Position numbers and translations under genes: made by a program. Below are positions 61,728-64,000 of a DNA stretch of 64,000 bases, piece by piece; within the stretch, counting starts at the first letter, position 1; each line of letters starts with the position of its first letter. This DNA is from Bacteroidales bacterium. GTDB taxonomy: Bacteria > Bacteroidota > Bacteroidia > Bacteroidales > Marinilabiliaceae. The DNA lies in the NCBI GenBank assembly GCA_024401295.1, contig JAKSLG010000012.1, forward strand, positions 1-64,000, written 5' to 3'. A model generated the notes under the pieces. That model did no database searches, had not been told where the DNA came from, and worked only from the letters and a program-made list of their open reading frames with translations.

Positions 61728-62069
61728 TGATGTATATTTACCTCTTGCAGAACTTTTAAGTTCTGTTATTTCTTCTTTTGTAAAGCCGATGCTCTTTAAC
61801 CAATTATCAATTCGTCTTGTATCATACATATATACTTTGTCTGTGAATACGGATTGCATCACAAGCTGATATGTGGATTTTATCGTTCTGGAATGTGTGC
61901 TTTTCATAGGATAAATATCGAACTCGCCATTAAATTCAATATGATTTCCCCTTAAATCAATGATGGAACACACCTTTCGTTGATAACGTGAAATTTCTAT
62001 AAACAAACGTCTTGAAACGGCATCGTTGGCTTGTATGACCAAAACAGGATTATTGATATGATATGGCAA
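61710..62069 (-). CDS. Small protein of unknown function next to cas12a
   Basis: A 119-residue protein, not recognised. It looks like a genuine folded protein: alternating strands (NPVLVIQANDAVSRRLFIEI, CSIIDLRGNHIEFNGEFDIYP), a Ser/Thr-rich middle, and a C-terminal helix-turn-helix-like segment (RIDNWLKSIGFTKEEITEL) with a basic tail. No signal peptide. It is divergent from cas12a, with start codons 239 bases apart. Its predicted leader contains two GC-rich hairpins (62085-62138). Candidates such as a regulator, toxin or anti-phage accessory protein are speculation. Confidence 0.6.
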   Translation of the reverse strand: MPYHINNPVLVIQANDAVSRRLFIEISRYQRKVCSIIDLRGNHIEFNGEFDIYPMKSTHSRTIKSTYQLVMQSVFTDKVYMYDTRRIDNWLKSIGFTKEEITELKSSARGKYTSKAPTE

Positions 62070-62078
62070 TGTTATTAA

Positions 62079-62138
62079 CTCCCGTTCGGCGCAGGCTCCA
62101 TGCCTACGTCGTAGTTAGAAGCAAGGCTCCTGCCTTGC
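62079..62138. repeat. Two hairpins, one the inverse of the element at 59733
   Basis: CGCAGGC tccat GCCTACG (62090-62108) preceded by CTCCCGTTCGG is, in reverse, the same element as at 59733-59761. A second hairpin GCAAGGC tcct GCCTTGC lies at 62121-62138. Confidence 0.6.
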
Positions 62139-62254
62139 ATGCTACATCTTGTTGCGTATATTTTGAGAAGAAATACCAGTTTTCGCTTTTTCTTACTACC
62201 TTTAGCAATCCGCTACTGATTTTTTTGAAAAAAAAAGTCAAATGTGGTACCGGA

Positions 62255-62281
62255 TTTGAGCCACCATGCGCTTTATATTTG
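62255..62281 (+). promoter_or_regulatory. Promoter of cas12a
   Basis: Exact -7 TATATTTG at 62274-62281, 28 bases before the ATG; TTTG at 62255-62258 gives a short spacer of 15. The mRNA leader would be about 20 bases. Confidence 0.6.
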
Positions 62282-62308
62282 CAAAAAGTTGATTCAAAAG
62301 ATATACTT

Positions 62309-64000
62309 ATGAGAACATTTGACAAACTCACAAAGCTTTTCTCTCTAAGCAAAACATTGCGTTTTGAACTGAAACCTGTTGGTAAAACTCTCGATAATAT
62401 CGAGAAGAAAGGACTCATTGCCCAGGACGAACAAAGAGCAGAAGAGTATGAATTGGTAAAGACGATTATTGATGACTATCATAAATTCTTTATCCGCTTT
62501 TCACTTAACAGTCTTGTTCTAAAGCTAAAAAGAACATCAAATGAGGGTCTTGATTCGCTTGAAGAATATGTAGAGTTGGCGTCGAAGAGCAAACGGAATG
62601 AGAACGAGGAAAGCGCATTTGACAAAGTCAAGGAAAACCTTCGCAAGCAAATTGTAAAGGCATTTAAAGATACGAATGGATATGGAGACTTATTCAAGAA
62701 AGAACTTATCCAGAATGTCCTTCCTGATTATCTCACAGACGCCACTCAACGCCAGTTGGTTGACAACTTCAGCAAGTTCACAACATATTTTTCTGGGTTC
62801 CATCAGAATCGTGAGAATATGTATTCAGACGAGGCCAAATCGACAGCTATTGCATATCGTCTGATACATGAGAATCTGCCTATGTTTATTGACAACATAA
62901 AATCATTCGCCAAGATTGCTGACACAGAAGTTAAAGAGCATTTTTCTGACATAAAAAAGGCTTACGAGGAATGCCTTAATGTCAATGAAATAGCTGACAT
63001 ATTCAAACTTGACAACTTCACTCGCACACTGCCCCAAGAACAAATAGATGTATATAACAGTATTACAGGTGGCATCAACGAGTATGTCAACCTCTACAAT
63101 CAGCAACACAAAGACCAGCGTCTGCCACTGCTGAAACCTCTCTATAAAATGATATTAAGTGACAGAGAGGCTTTGTCGCGGTTACCGGAAGAGTTTGCAA
63201 GTGACGAGGAGATGATTGCGGCCATCAATGAAACACACGAAAAACTCAAGGAAGTCTTAACCGGTAATGGAGATAGTAGTTTGCAATATCTGCTTCAGCA
63301 TATTGAAGATTTTGACACGGATCATATCTATATTGCCAACGATGCCAGTCTTACTGATATTTCGCAACAGATATTTGGACAATATGACGTTTACACAAGA
63401 GGCATAAAAGAAGATATACGTCAGCAAGTAAAGCCTACCGCTAAAGAAAGGAAGGATTCGGAATTGCTCGATGAACGCATCAGCAAGATTTTCAAAACAG
63501 CAAACAGTTTCTCTATCGGCTATCTTAACTCGATGAGTGACAAGAAGATTGAGGATTATTTCGCACAACTTGGCGCATACGACAGAGACGGAGAACAGCG
63601 TGTCAATATCTTTTGCAAAATAGAGATGGCACGCATCGCTGCTGGAGACATACTAGCTGGCAAACACAGTAATCTCAACCAATCTGACAGCGACATTAAA
63701 CTTATTAAAGACTTGATGGATGCATACAAGGATTTGCAGCATTTCATCAAGCCCCTACTTGGCAACGGTGATGAAGCCGACAAGGATATTGATTTTGACG
63801 CTCGTCTGAGAGCTGTCTGGGTTGCGCTTGATGTCATCACACCGCTATATAATAAGGTCCGCAACTGGCTTACACGCAAGCCTTACAACGAGGAGAAGAT
63901 AAAGCTAAACTTTGAGAACCCAGTTCTATTGGAGGGATGGCCTAATCCAGAGGCAAATTCTTGTGTAATATTGAAAGAAGATGATAATACATACTATTTG
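62309..64000 (+). CDS. cas12a: CRISPR-associated endonuclease Cas12a (Cpf1), 5' part
   Basis: The first 564 residues of a type V-A effector, cut by the window end with the frame still open (family length about 1,200-1,350). The N-terminus, with FSLSKTLRFELKPVGKTLDN, is the WED-I crRNA-binding segment; residues about 25-320 correspond to REC1 (FTTYFSGFHQNRENMYSDEA, STAIAYRLIHENLPMF are hallmark), about 325-510 to REC2 (DISQQIFGQYDVY, YFAQLGAYD, FIKPLLGNGDEADKD), and WED-II begins at RKPYNEEKIKLNFENP. RuvC, PI and Nuc domains would lie beyond. It resembles Prevotella-type Cas12a. Known proteins of the family process their own crRNA and cut T-rich-PAM DNA. The WED-II loop lacks a usually conserved Lys (see findings). 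An own promoter is present. Confidence 0.95.
   Translation, partial: MRTFDKLTKLFSLSKTLRFELKPVGKTLDNIEKKGLIAQDEQRAEEYELVKTIIDDYHKFFIRFSLNSLVLKLKRTSNEGLDSLEEYVELASKSKRNENEESAFDKVKENLRKQIVKAFKDTNGYGDLFKKELIQNVLPDYLTDATQRQLVDNFSKFTTYFSGFHQNRENMYSDEAKSTAIAYRLIHENLPMFIDNIKSFAKIADTEVKEHFSDIKKAYEECLNVNEIADIFKLDNFTRTLPQEQIDVYNSITGGINEYVNLYNQQHKDQRLPLLKPLYKMILSDREALSRLPEEFASDEEMIAAINETHEKLKEVLTGNGDSSLQYLLQHIEDFDTDHIYIANDASLTDISQQIFGQYDVYTRGIKEDIRQQVKPTAKERKDSELLDERISKIFKTANSFSIGYLNSMSDKKIEDYFAQLGAYDRDGEQRVNIFCKIEMARIAAGDILAGKHSNLNQSDSDIKLIKDLMDAYKDLQHFIKPLLGNGDEADKDIDFDARLRAVWVALDVITPLYNKVRNWLTRKPYNEEKIKLNFENPVLLEGWPNPEANSCVILKEDDNTYYL

Overview
The window reads as a chromosome segment of a Bacteroidales bacterium, most likely Prevotella or a close relative. 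Support for this: SusC/SusD outer-membrane proteins, BspA-type leucine-rich repeat proteins with type IX-style C-terminal tails, a T9SS Plug-family protein, Na+-translocating NQR, an S46 peptidase, and promoters of the Bacteroidetes type (-7 box TAnnTTTG with a TTTG -33 box about 18-20 bases upstream). These boxes recur ahead of many genes on both strands.

Layout. 1-8.2 kb: flavodoxin-like lipoprotein, MATE exporter, TPR/PD40/SPOR envelope protein, flotillin FloA and a ClC channel with CBS domains. 8.2-14.7 kb (minus strand): Maf, a DPP11-like S46 dipeptidyl peptidase, an AmgK-like sugar kinase fused to a RapZ C-terminal domain, a MurU-like nucleotidyltransferase and NhaA. 14.8-21.4 kb: D-Ala-D-Ala ligase, ThpR, an unrecognised repeat-containing membrane protein, an SRPBCC protein, and a NamZ-GH3 fusion. 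The NamZ-GH3 enzyme would release MurNAc and GlcNAc that the AmgK/MurU pair could recycle, so 9.7-21.4 kb looks like a peptidoglycan turnover neighbourhood. 21.5-25 kb: a three-gene surface operon. 25.4-28 kb: GuaA and a cyclophilin. 28.2-34.2 kb: nqrABCDEF. 34.2-38.1 kb: Plug-family protein, RluD-type pseudouridine synthase, PASTA protein, bL34 and uS15. 38.4-47.1 kb: a susC/susD pair flanked by two BspA-like LRR genes. 47.4-58.2 kb: a TMEM43-like protein, a lipoprotein, two paralogous TPM/zinc-ribbon membrane proteins and a very large alpha-2-macroglobulin lipoprotein.

58.3-62.3 kb is different: almost no protein genes, many repeats, and a series of short units on both strands of the form promoter - structured RNA - terminator. 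Several units are duplicated. In two families the copies differ by compensatory changes that keep the stems paired, which argues that the RNAs are functional. The array ends immediately before the 5' part of a cas12a gene (type V-A CRISPR effector), which has its own promoter and is cut by the window end at residue 564. I do not recognise the RNAs. No CRISPR repeats, cas1, cas2 or cas4 lie inside the window. Functions are assigned from sequence motifs and family knowledge only; no searches or folding programs were run.
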